Positions 44,476-54,020 of a stretch of 64,000 nucleotides of DNA are shown here, one piece after another. The stretch's first letter is position 1. Every line of letters begins with the position of its first letter. Made by a program: the position numbers and the translations under genes. The DNA comes from Tenodera sinensis (taxonomy: Eukaryota > Arthropoda > Insecta > Mantodea > Mantidae): NCBI GenBank assembly GCA_030765045.1, contig CM060965.1, forward strand, positions 154,616,874-154,680,873, in the 5' to 3' direction. The notes under the pieces are model-generated. The model was not told the origin of the DNA and did not search any database. It saw only the letters and a list, made by a program, of their open reading frames with translations.

Positions 44476-45418
44476 CCCTCCGAAGGAGTGTCGCCTTGCC
44501 GTGGCGGAGGGGCTCAGTACCCGATCCAGACGGCCTACTAAGTGTGTCTTTGTGACCACTGGTAGGCAAGAGGTGAGGGGAAACTAAGAACATTCCAACG
44601 GGTAGATGAGGCTCGTTAGTCTTGGTTGACAACTCATCTAGGAGAAGAGGACTCCGAAATCAAACTCCCCCAGGGGAACCTACCACGGTAGGTCCGGGTT
44701 TGGCGCGCCCGGGGCCCCGAGCTGCGCACCATCATTTCACCCCCTCCATATACATTAACTGTGCCACGTGCAGCGATTTATGTTGCTTTTATATCACCCT
44801 CTTCCTCTTCTAGGTTTATTCCGATTATTAGTTAGTAAGGCCTTAGTTTTATAACTCCTGTCTCACCAGCAGGGATCTTTCCTATCTCCGTGGTCCTGTC
44901 CCACGGTTTTCTGCGCGGCCCCCGACTTGTGTGCTCTTCGGAGGTCTCAGGCGCGAAGGTTGTGCGGACCCTTCACACTGCCCCCATGTGTAGCCTTAGG
45001 TGCGGAGCCCGTCCACACGTCATGTACACCCACGTAGCTCCTGGAGAGCACGGCCGGTGTTAATCTCCCGACGGCCGCGTGCCGTCGGGTTAGTATCACC
45101 GGCCGGACGTGTTACCGCTGACGGAGCCCCGGTGTAATCAACCCGAAGTCCCCTGAATCCACGCTGACTCCGTTGAGGCAGCGTGTGCTAAAGCGGGGAG
45201 CCACAGGCGGTTATTCCTGTGGTGGGGGCATAAAACCGGGGTGTCATGTGGTGAACGGTTTACCCATGCGGACAAGCAGTGGAGATCGGAGGGTAGCTCC
45301 TCTGAAGTACGCCTTGAGGTCAGTCATGGAGGGGTCTCCATGGCGGCACAGACCGAGGAGATTTTGGTGTCTTTTATCTTTTGACCCCCGGATGGCAGGC
45401 TGACGCCGACGGTTCCGG
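44476..45418 (+). promoter_or_regulatory. Element A 5' UTR
   Basis: GC-rich leader with hairpin-forming stretches. The block 44668-44725 (ACCTACCACGGTAGGT, then CCCGGGGCCCCGAG) can fold into stacked stems and has a close relative at 52126-52187. As in other non-LTR elements, the leader should contain the internal promoter, but no motif can be named with confidence. Confidence 0.5.
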
Positions 45419-46603
45419 ATGGGGGTCCAATTCATAATGCATCCGCGCAAACCCTCCTCATTTGACACGTTTTTGGTTTTGACTTTGGCTTGTGACGGGA
45501 AAACGGTAAAGGATCTTAGCCCCTTCTATATTAAACGGGAAGTTGACCGAATCTGTGGCCCTGTAAAAAATGCGACCAGAATACGCGACGGTACGCTATT
45601 GATAGAGGTGATTACTGCAGACCAGTCGCAGAAACTACTGAAAGCGAGTTTATTGGGCTCCTACCCTATCCGGGTAGTCCCACATAAAACACTGAATACT
45701 TGCAGAGGAGTAGTCACCACCTCCAGCCTTGATGGTCTGTCTAATGAAGAGATAGTCACCTGCCTTTCAGATCAACGGGTGTGTCAGGCGTACCGTCTCA
45801 CTCGAAAACAGGATGGAAAAGTGATCGATTTACGCACTGTGTTTTTGACATTTAAGGGTACTCAGTTACCCGAGTACATCTTCTGCGGCTACGAGCGTGC
45901 CGCAGTTCGGCAGTATGTACCGAACCCTATGCGCTGTTTTCAGTGTCAGAAGTTCGGTCATACTAAGCCTTCGTGCACCCATCCTGCTACTTGTGAGCGT
46001 TGTGGACTACCATACCATGAGGGCACGGCTTGCACCCGGGACCCTTACTGCGTTAACTGCGAAGGGAGTCATCCATCCAGCTCGCGACAGTGTCCGAAGT
46101 TTCTCGAGGAAAAGTGTATCCAGGAGTTGCGCGTGAAAGAACGCCTGACGTTTGTTGAAGCGCGCCGTCGCTTTCAACAACTGCAACCTGCTACCACCAC
46201 AGGTTTTGCATCCGCTGTTCGTCGCCCTCCTGTGAACACTGTTGCTATACAGCATGTACCCGTCGCAGATGCTTCGACACAAACAGATTTACCGGCGAGC
46301 ACCTCTCCACCGCGTCGTGATAAAACTGCACCAGCAACTACATCTTCCGCTGTGCAGACACACGCTCACCAGTCGTCCACAAGCAGAGGCTACACCGTAT
46401 TGCCTGTTCCCACAAATCGTTCGCGAACTAAACATCGGGCGAGTAGTCGTACCTCCACGAAGTCCCGCTCCCGCTCCGCGAGCCGCCGGGGATCTTCTGA
46501 CTCCCGAAGTTCCGAGGAGTCGCCTGAGGACGGTGAAAAGCACATCATTGGTCCCAAGTGCGCCAAGGTTAAGATGAAGAAAAAGATAAAGACTATGCCT
46601 TAA
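45419..46603 (+). CDS. Element A ORF1, gag-like protein
   Basis: 394 codons. Residues from about 20 form a domain with FLVLTLACDGKTVKDLSPFY and KLLKASLLGSYPIRVVPHKT, the RRM-like part of I-type gag proteins. Three zinc knuckles follow at about residues 174-225: CFQCQKFGHTKPSC, CERCGLPYHEGTAC and CVNCEGSHPSSSRQC. The C-terminus is basic with RS repeats (SRSRSASRRGSSDSRSSEE). It is expected to bind the element RNA in the ribonucleoprotein. The start at 45419 is the first ATG before the conserved domain. Confidence 0.92.
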   Translation: MGVQFIMHPRKPSSFDTFLVLTLACDGKTVKDLSPFYIKREVDRICGPVKNATRIRDGTLLIEVITADQSQKLLKASLLGSYPIRVVPHKTLNTCRGVVTTSSLDGLSNEEIVTCLSDQRVCQAYRLTRKQDGKVIDLRTVFLTFKGTQLPEYIFCGYERAAVRQYVPNPMRCFQCQKFGHTKPSCTHPATCERCGLPYHEGTACTRDPYCVNCEGSHPSSSRQCPKFLEEKCIQELRVKERLTFVEARRRFQQLQPATTTGFASAVRRPPVNTVAIQHVPVADASTQTDLPASTSPPRRDKTAPATTSSAVQTHAHQSSTSRGYTVLPVPTNRSRTKHRASSRTSTKSRSRSASRRGSSDSRSSEESPEDGEKHIIGPKCAKVKMKKKIKTMP

Positions 46604-46613
46604 CCTTTTTATT

Positions 46614-49600
46614 ATGGAAATAATTCAGTGGAATGTTAATGGGTACCGGGCCCGTGCTCCGGACATACAACACTTAGCTTGGCACCATTCACCTTCAATC
46701 GTCTGTCTACAAGAAACCCATCTGAAGCCTAACCACACCTTACATCTTCGTGGTTTTTCGGCATTTAGACATGACTCTGCAGCTGATAGACGAGCAAGCG
46801 GTGGTGTTGCTACTCTGGTGGCGCATACCATCTCAGCCACAAGCATCCCGCTAAACACGCCGCTGCAAGCTGTAGCAGTGCGTGTCCATATGCAGGGCGT
46901 GAGTCTGTCAATTTGTAATGTCTATCTGCCACCGGTCAGTGTCGTACACGCGAACGATCTTCGGGCTCTTTTGGCTCAGATTCCGCCACCGCTTATCTTC
47001 CTTGGTGATCTGAATGCCAAACACACTTTATGGGGCTCCGACACTGACGATGCTCGCGGATGCCTTGTAGCAGACGTTTGCGATATGTCCGGCCTCCTTT
47101 TGTTGAACACTGGTGCCCCTACCTTCTTATCATCTGCCTATGGTACCTATTCCGCCTTAGACGTTAGCTTCTGTAGCCCGTCACTGGTACCACTTATTGA
47201 TTGGTCGGTGCTCTCCGACCTCTTTGGCAGTGATCATTTTCCCATTAACATTCACATTACTGGTTTCCATCCTATTCCAACACGATACCCTCACTGGATT
47301 ATTTCCAAGGCTGACTGGGGGAAATTCCGTTCCCTCATTCACCTTACGGACGATGGTTTTACCACCATTGACAACATGGTGGAGTATTTTACATGTTCTG
47401 TCCTGCTTGCAGCAAATTCCAGCATTCCTCGCGGTTCTACTACACCTCGTCATGTTCCCGTGCCTTGGTGGTCCGAGGAATGTCGTTTGGCTGTTAAAGC
47501 CCGAAAACGGGCTCTGCGAGTTTTCAGTGCACATCCTACGGAAGAGAACTTCATTACCTTTAAGCGTGTGCGTGCCCGGGCGCGTTTTGTACTTCGCAGT
47601 GCAAAACGCACATCCTGGGTAACTTACGTCTCTTCCCTCTCTCGACGCACTTCAACACAAAGGGTGTGGACTGCGGTTCGGCGTATGTACGGCAAGTGTC
47701 GCCGGACGATTATTCCCGGTCTTGCCGTACAGGGCTCTTATTACACCAACGAGCAGGCGATCGCCGACGCCCTTGCCGAATCTTTCTCTGCTACCAGCCA
47801 AACCCAAAGTTACGATAGGTCGTTTTTAGCTATCAAGGAATCTGCGGAGCGGATAGTTCTTAATTTTAACAGCGACGGTAGTGAACCATACAACACGCCT
47901 TTTAGCATAGCAGAGCTGATGCACTCCTTGTCTCTGGCGCACGACTCTTCTCCCGGTCCGGATGACATCCACCGACAAATGTTGCTTCATCTTCCACCTC
48001 AGGCTCTTTCCTTCCTGCTGAGCATCTATAACCGAATCTGGCTCCAGCGGGTTTACCCGTCTTCCTGGCGCGAGGGTATCGTCATCCCTATACCTCGGCC
48101 CGGGAAAGACCGGACACTTGCCTCTAGCTACCGCCCTATTTGCCTAACGAGTGTTGTTTGCAAGACCCTCGAACGTATGATCAACACTCGTTTAGTGTGG
48201 TGGCTAGAGACGAATAACCTGCTGAGTAATGTCCAGTGCGGTTTTCGTCGCCATCGCTCCAGTGTCGACAATCTGACAAGCATGGAGGCCTACATACAGA
48301 ATGCATTTCTCTTGAAGCAGCATGTCGTGGGTGTCTTCTTTGATCTGGAGAAGGCCTACGACACTACATGGCGCTATGGCATTCTCCGTACTCTACACGA
48401 TTATGGTTTACGTGGTAACTTGTCGTTTTTTATTTTTAACTTTTTACTAATTCGCCGTTTTCGTGTCCGCATAGGCAACACGCTCTCCCAAGAGAAGGTT
48501 CAGGAGAATGGTGTACCCCAAGGGTCGATTCTCAGTGTTACGCTTTTCGCCGTTGCCATTAATGGCATCACCAGCGCTGTTCGTAGCGGAATCCCGATGT
48601 CGCTGTATGTTGACGACTTTGCGATATACTATCGCTCTTATAGTTTGGAGCACATAGAGCGTCAACTGCAGATGACCATAACATCCATCGCCGAGTGGGC
48701 GTCTCGCACCGGCTTTCGGTTTTCTCCTACGAAAACACAGTGTCTCCACTTTCACCGACTCCGTGGTGTACACCTTCCTCCTGATCTTCATTTGCGTGGC
48801 ACACGTCTTCCATTTGTTCCGCACCTGAAGTTCTTGGGCTTACACCTTGACAGCAAACTCACATGGGAGCACCATATACGGCACCTTCGTGCTTCCTGCG
48901 GTCGCTCGCTTCGGGTACTCAGGGTCCTGTCTGGGGCATCTTGGGGCGGCGATCGCACGGTAATGTTGAGGTTGTATCGCTCACTGGTCCGGTCCAAATT
49001 AGACTACGGCTGTTTTATCTATGGCTCTGCATCAGCCTCTAAACTCCGCCTTTTAGACACAATTCATCACACTGGTATCCGTCTCGCTACTGGGGCTTTC
49101 CGCACAAGTAGAGTGGATTGTCTGTATGCTGATTCTGGCGAACCTCCACTGTCTGTTCGACGCTCATTGTTACTTTGTTCCTATGTGGCAAGGTTGGCCG
49201 CTCATCCAGGTCATCCTTCGTTTCCACCTGTATTGCGTCCAGACCTCGCGCACCGTTATATGCGGAATAAAACAATCTCCCGTCCAAGTGGCATCAGGTT
49301 TCAAGAACTACTTGTCGCAAACGCCCTCCGACTGCCAGTTGTAGAGCGGCTTTCATTTGGCCACTGTCCTCCCTGGCAGCTCCAGCGTGCACGCTTTGAC
49401 CTGGAGCTGTCGGGCTGTCCAAAGACTGCTACCCCTCCTTCGGTGTTCCGTCAACTCTTCACCGCAGTTCTGAGCCGATACCGGACTTATACTCCGGTAT
49501 TCACCGATGGCTCCCAGTTGGGTAGTACGACGGGTTCCGCATTTATATACAACGGTGAGGTTCACACATACCGCCTTCCAGACGCCAGTTCAGTTTTTAC

Positions 49601-50300
49601 CGCCGAGCTGTTTGCCATCTTTTATTTCTTACTTTTTATCTCCCGTTCAGTTCCTGGACATTTTATTGTATGTTGCGACTCCCTGAGCGCTCTTCAGGCG
49701 CTGCAACAATTTGTTGGCAACTCGGCATCAATTATTAAAATACAGACACTTTTATCTCAATTGTTATCTCGCGGATACCAGTTCGTTTTTACGTGGATCC
49801 CAGGTCATGTGGGTATTCCGGGTAACGAGGCAGTTGATGCGGCTGCGAAGTCTGCATGTCGCCTTCCGGAATATTCCACCCGTACGCTACCCTATATAGA
49901 TGTGCAGAAGTACTTTCGTCGCCATCTATTTACTCTCTGGCAACAATCTTGGGAAGCGTTATCTGGCACTCAGTTACGGACAATCAAGGACACGGTACAA
50001 CCCTGGCAAACATCTTGCAGGGATTCCAGGCGTGAGGAGGTAATTTTAACCCGCCTGAGGATAGGCCACACTCGAGCCACGCATGCACACCTTTTGCGCG
50101 GTGATCCGGAGCCTGTCTGTGCGACGTGCAATGTGCCACTCTCCGTTGCACATGTCCTTGCTGATTGTCCGCGGTATGCTCGTGAGCGCCAGTCCTTTGG
50201 CCTGGGTCTTACACTGTGCACCATGTTAGGCAACGACCCAGCAGCTGTAAATACAGTACTGCGGTTTGTTGCGCGTATCGATTTTGGTAAGCAAGTGTAA
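46614..50300 (+). CDS. Element A ORF2: endonuclease, RT, RNase H
   Basis: 1228 codons, fully open. APE-like endonuclease at residues 1-215: IIQWNVNGYRA, CLQETHL, FLGDLNAKHTLWGS and SDHFPINIH. RT at about 470-760: PGPDDIHRQML, motif A FFDLEKAYDT, motif B NGVPQGSILS, and catalytic motif C SLYVDDFAIYY near residue 664. RNase H at about 955-1095: VFTDGSQL, FTAELFAI, CCDSLSAL and GHVGIPGNEAVDAA (all four acidic residues present). C-terminal knuckle CATCNVPLSVAHVLADCPRY. It performs target-primed reverse transcription. ORF2 starts 10 bases after the ORF1 stop in another frame, so translation probably depends on reinitiation. Confidence 0.97.
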   Translation: MEIIQWNVNGYRARAPDIQHLAWHHSPSIVCLQETHLKPNHTLHLRGFSAFRHDSAADRRASGGVATLVAHTISATSIPLNTPLQAVAVRVHMQGVSLSICNVYLPPVSVVHANDLRALLAQIPPPLIFLGDLNAKHTLWGSDTDDARGCLVADVCDMSGLLLLNTGAPTFLSSAYGTYSALDVSFCSPSLVPLIDWSVLSDLFGSDHFPINIHITGFHPIPTRYPHWIISKADWGKFRSLIHLTDDGFTTIDNMVEYFTCSVLLAANSSIPRGSTTPRHVPVPWWSEECRLAVKARKRALRVFSAHPTEENFITFKRVRARARFVLRSAKRTSWVTYVSSLSRRTSTQRVWTAVRRMYGKCRRTIIPGLAVQGSYYTNEQAIADALAESFSATSQTQSYDRSFLAIKESAERIVLNFNSDGSEPYNTPFSIAELMHSLSLAHDSSPGPDDIHRQMLLHLPPQALSFLLSIYNRIWLQRVYPSSWREGIVIPIPRPGKDRTLASSYRPICLTSVVCKTLERMINTRLVWWLETNNLLSNVQCGFRRHRSSVDNLTSMEAYIQNAFLLKQHVVGVFFDLEKAYDTTWRYGILRTLHDYGLRGNLSFFIFNFLLIRRFRVRIGNTLSQEKVQENGVPQGSILSVTLFAVAINGITSAVRSGIPMSLYVDDFAIYYRSYSLEHIERQLQMTITSIAEWASRTGFRFSPTKTQCLHFHRLRGVHLPPDLHLRGTRLPFVPHLKFLGLHLDSKLTWEHHIRHLRASCGRSLRVLRVLSGASWGGDRTVMLRLYRSLVRSKLDYGCFIYGSASASKLRLLDTIHHTGIRLATGAFRTSRVDCLYADSGEPPLSVRRSLLLCSYVARLAAHPGHPSFPPVLRPDLAHRYMRNKTISRPSGIRFQELLVANALRLPVVERLSFGHCPPWQLQRARFDLELSGCPKTATPPSVFRQLFTAVLSRYRTYTPVFTDGSQLGSTTGSAFIYNGEVHTYRLPDASSVFTAELFAIFYFLLFISRSVPGHFIVCCDSLSALQALQQFVGNSASIIKIQTLLSQLLSRGYQFVFTWIPGHVGIPGNEAVDAAAKSACRLPEYSTRTLPYIDVQKYFRRHLFTLWQQSWEALSGTQLRTIKDTVQPWQTSCRDSRREEVILTRLRIGHTRATHAHLLRGDPEPVCATCNVPLSVAHVLADCPRYARERQSFGLGLTLCTMLGNDPAAVNTVLRFVARIDFGKQV

Positions 50301-50544
50301 GGTTTCTTTTATCTTGGCGGAAAAATACTTTTAGGATGTTTTACTCGTGTTTTTACCCTTTTTCAACAGTATAAGTAGTTTAGGGTTTTCGTAATATGGT
50401 TTTATTGCTTTTTAATTTTCCTTTTTTTACCTGTTTTTAGCTCTCTTTTTAGTGGTTTTAACGTTCATTTTTAGGTATTTTAACTTTCACTTTTTAACTT
50501 TAAAGCGGGTGAGGTTTTATTTTCTTTGATTGCTTTTACATTGG

Positions 50545-50600
50545 ACTTCGGGCCCTAATGACCTAGTTGTCGACGGGCCCGTAAACCCCACTACTCACTC
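50545..50600 (+). promoter_or_regulatory. Element A 3' stem-loop
   Basis: CGGGCCC and GGGCCCG form a 7-bp stem around a loop containing TAATGACCTAGTTGTCGA, followed by GTAAACCCCACTACTCACTC. A similar loop (TGATGACCTAGAAGTTGA) with a GC stem occurs in the 44-base insertion at 8109-8152. Such 3' structures are recognised by the RT of the element. Confidence 0.65.
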
Positions 50601-52125
50601 ACTCCTCTAAGGGCGTCATTACCAGCCAGCTTTTGGATGGTATGCCGGAGGAGGAGATACAGGGTTATCTGTCGGACCAAGGAGTAACTGAAGTTTACCG
50701 TGTAAGAGCTAAGCGTGATGGCGTGCAGGTTGATACTCACACGCTGTTTCTCACTTTTGATCGGCTCGAGTTGCCTCAGAAGATCAAGGCAGCTTATGAG
50801 GTTATTCCAATCCGACCTTATATTCCACGGCCTATGTGTTGTTTCCAGTGCCAACGCTATGGCCATAGTAAGACTTCCTGTAAGACTGGTTGCAGTTTGC
50901 GCCAATTGTGGTAAGAATTCTCATGAGGAAGCTTGTTCATCGGCTCCTAGCTGTGTGAATTGTCGAGGTAACCATCCAGTGTCTGTCCATGATACCAGGA
51001 TGAGAAGGCCATTCAAGAGCTGCGGGTGAAAGAGCGTCTCTCCTTCTCTGAAGCCCGCAAACACCATCTAGCTTGCCAGCCTCCTCTCCTGAAGTTTGGT
51101 ACTTTTAGTTCAATTGTTTCGACACCAGTGCCAAAGCAGGATATGGGCACTCAAACTTGCCCTATAGTGTCCACAACCGTCGCTCCTCGCATTGTAGTAC
51201 CAGCTTCCACTTCCACCAGTTCCACGATCCTTCCCATAAGTAGTGAAACTCGGAAATTCAAAGTCACCCCGAAACGCTCCAATTTTCTTAAAGAGCCTTC
51301 TAACTCTGCCAGTGGAAAGTGTGCCTTTAAGGCCACTTCTCCTTCACCTCCTTGGCTATCTCAATCCCAGTAGACTAGGGCGCGCAGCCGCGTGAAGCGG
51401 GATTCTCCACCTCCTGTGACCACTGGCAATCGGTTTGTACCTCTGTCTCAGGTTTCTAGTGACACTGACCCTCCGCCATCCGAGGAGCCTATGGAGCATG
51501 AACCTTCTGCTCCACAAAGCCAGAGTCCCACACGGAATCAGAAGGGCAAATTGAAGTGACAGCCGTCCACTAAATGAACTCGGTGACGAGCTTTTCCCCT
51601 TTTTTCCACAGGATGTCTATCTTACAGTGAAATACACGTGGTGTGCACAGGCATAAATCAGAACTTCAACTGTTGGCTAATTCGCTGTCCCCCAGTCTTT
51701 TCTGCCTGCAGGAAACCAAACTTAACCAGCAGGATGCTTTCACCTTTCCTGGTTTTACTCTGGTGCGATGTGATTTACCACCGGAGCCTGGTACTCCTGC
51801 GCATGGGGGTGTCATGCTGCTGATCCGCAACGACGTATTTTACCAGCCTATTATGCTCACTACTACATTGCAAGCTGTAGCTGTTACTGTGAGTTTACCT
51901 GGTTTTTGTTCTACAGTATGCTCCGTTTATCTTCCGCCTTCTTCCTCCTTCGCCATTGGGGACCTTTCTGACCTAATATCTCAGCTCCCAGCTCCCTACC
52001 TGCTGTTGGGAGACTTCAATGCCCATCACCCTCTTTGGGGATCTCCTAGGGCTTGCGTAAGGGGGAAGGACCTTGCAGATTTTTTCCATCGTAATCAGCT
52101 CTGTCTTCTCAATACTGGCCCCCCA
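50601..52125 (+). pseudogene. Element B copy 1: gag remainder and ORF2 start
   Basis: Continues gag from the second repeat: VITSQLLDGMPEEEIQGYLS and PMCCFQCQRYGHSKTSC; after frameshifts it gives CANCGKNSHEEAC and CVNCRGNHPVSV (three knuckles) and KAIQELRVKERLSFSEARK. ORF2 starts at 51613 with MSILQ, then a stop in place of the conserved W, and runs through the endonuclease blocks CLQETKLNQQDAF, LLLGDFNAHHPLWGS to LCLLNTG at 52125, where it is cut off. RT and RNase H are absent. Confidence 0.85.
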
Positions 52126-52187
52126 GGGGGACCTGCTACAGTAGGTCCAGGTTTGGCACACCTGGGGCCCCGAGCTAACTGACTCCC
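52126..52187 (+). repeat. Hairpin module shared with element A leader
   Basis: GGACCTGCTACAGTAGGTCC followed by AGGTTTGGCACACCT and CTGGGGCCCCGAGC form successive stems. A near-identical series is at 44668-44725 in the 5' UTR of element A. Here it replaces the rest of ORF2 of copy 1. Confidence 0.6.
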
Positions 52188-52199
52188 TCGATGTGGGTT

Positions 52200-54020
52200 C
52201 CTCTTAGTGGTGAGGGAGTCAGTCAAAACACCCACCCACCTGTAGGCCGTGCGTGGAAACCCGTGTCGGTGGAAAGGTTTATCCTGGTGGCTGAGGGATG
52301 CGTATCTGAGCTCGGTCCAGTTATCTTTCTGAATTTGGGGAGGGTGCACATTTCCAATACACTGCTTTGGTTACTGCTTCATCTAAACGGGAGGCTAGGG
52401 ACTAACCCACCCCTAGTCAATCAGCCAGGACTAGGTAATGCACCGAACTCCAGGGTGAGTGGGACGGCGAGCCCGCTATATCCCCTGTGTAGCCCTGTCA
52501 TCCCAGTGGGATGACCACTTGTTGGGCTCCGTGGTGGGTGGGGAGCACTGGGGGATGAAATTTATGGCCCATTTTCTTTGGCAAACAAAACTATTAAAAG
52601 AAAACAACAAGTGAATGAAATAGAGGTACACATAGCTCCTACCGCTCGTTACCTAGTCATCAGTAGGACGGAAGAGGCTCAGACGTTTCTGAAGGTAAAC
52701 CTCTTTGTAATACAGTCAGGTCTCGATAAAATTGGTACCTTTAGTTCGTTTGTGTCAACCCCAGTGCTAAAGCGAGATGTCGGTACCCAAACTGGCCCTG
52801 TTACCACCACCCCTATTGCACCTCAACCTAGTCAGGCCACAGCTTCTACATCAACCTGTACCAGCCCCAAGAATCTTCCTGCCAGTACCGATACCTGGAA
52901 GTTATGAGTTGAGCCGAAACGCAGCGATTTGCTTAAAGACCCTCCGACATCGGCCACTGGGAAGCATGCTTCACCTTCCCCTCCTCGGCGCTCATGCTCT
53001 CAGGACACCAGAGGGCATCGTTGGGTGCCAATGGTCTCTTCACCTCCCGTTTCCATGGGTAACAGATATACTCCTCTATCTTCTGTTAGTGGTGACACAG
53101 AGCCTCCTCCGTCCGTGGAGCCTATGGAGCACGAACCATCTGCTCCAAACAGCCCTAGCCCCATGTGCTCTCAGAAGGGCAAATTGAAGCGGCAACCGCT
53201 GGTCAAGTGACCATAACCGACAGCTTATCCCCTTCGTTCCAGGATGCCCATAATTCAGTGGAATATACATGGCATACGTGCACATAAGACCGACCTGCAA
53301 GTACTTATTAGTTCGCTATCCCCTAGCGTTCTGTGCTTGCAGGAGACAAAGCTTCGCCAGCAGGACTCCTTTACATTCAAAGGCTTTACTCCGGTGCGCT
53401 TTGACCTCGCACCAGAACCTGGTATTCCTGCTCATGGAGGTGTCATGCTCCTAATTCGTGATGTCTTTTACCAACCTCTTAATCTTATTCCTTGCAAGCT
53501 GTTGCTGTTACCCTGAGTTTACCTGGTTTTACTTTTACTCTCTGTTCCGTTTATTTACCTCCTTCCCCCTTTGCAATAGCTGACCTGTCCCACCTGGTGT
53601 CGCAACTCCCAACACCCTTTCTTTTGGTAGGAGACTTTAATGCCCACCACCCCCTTTGGGGTTCAGATAGGGCTTGTGTAAGGGGAATACATCTAGCAGA
53701 TTTTTTCCTACAGAGCTCTCTCTCTACTAAATACCGGTGAACCCACTTTTCTTTCCGATTCTACTGGCACTTCCTCCCACCTGGACTTATCAGTTTGTAC
53801 CGCTCAGCTTGCACATCGTTTTGAGTGGAACGTCACCTCTGACACCTTCTCCAGCGATCATTTCCCTTGTGTTATCAGCTTGCTATCTCACCACGTACCT
53901 TTGGCACGTATACCCTCCTGGCATCTCAACAGAGCGAACTGGCCTGTTTACACTCGCATGGCTCTATTTGATGATCACGTCTTTGAAGACTTTGACCAGA
54001 TGGTCGCTCACTTTACATCT
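52200..54020 (+). mobile_element. Element B copy 2: leader, deleted gag, endonuclease
   Basis: Starts GTGAGGGAGTCAGTCAAAAC, the same leader as copy 1 (43886). ORF1 goes from VIQSGLDKI straight to GTFSSFVSTPVLKRDVGTQT, deleting the knuckle region. ORF2 opens at 53244 with MPIIQWNIHGIRAHKTDLQV and continues with CLQETKLRQQDSF, LVGDFNAHHPLWGS and, after frameshifts, the EN end with FSSDHFPC-type residues and FDQMVAHFTS, where the DNA transposon interrupts. It continues at 57313. Confidence 0.85.

Larger units (their letters stand above)
44476..50600 (+). mobile_element. Full-length non-LTR retrotransposon (element A)
   Basis: 6125 bases between 14-bp direct repeats ACTCCTCTAAGGGC (44462-44475 and 50601-50614). 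Layout: GC-rich 5' UTR of about 940 bases, ORF1 (gag with three CCHC knuckles), 10-base gap, ORF2 (endonuclease, RT, RNase H, C-terminal knuckle), 300-base 3' UTR ending with a stem-loop and CACTACTCACTCACTC. Gag knuckles plus APE plus RNase H place it in the I/LOA/R1 group; the exact clade needs a phylogeny. Both ORFs are open, so it is recent and possibly still active. It sits in the gag frame of the related element B, which reads through if A and one repeat are removed. Confidence 0.95.

Noticed and set aside
46625..46858. Minus-strand ORFs within 45-50 kb
   Set aside because: They are shadows of ORF1 and ORF2 of element A, which have full domain support.
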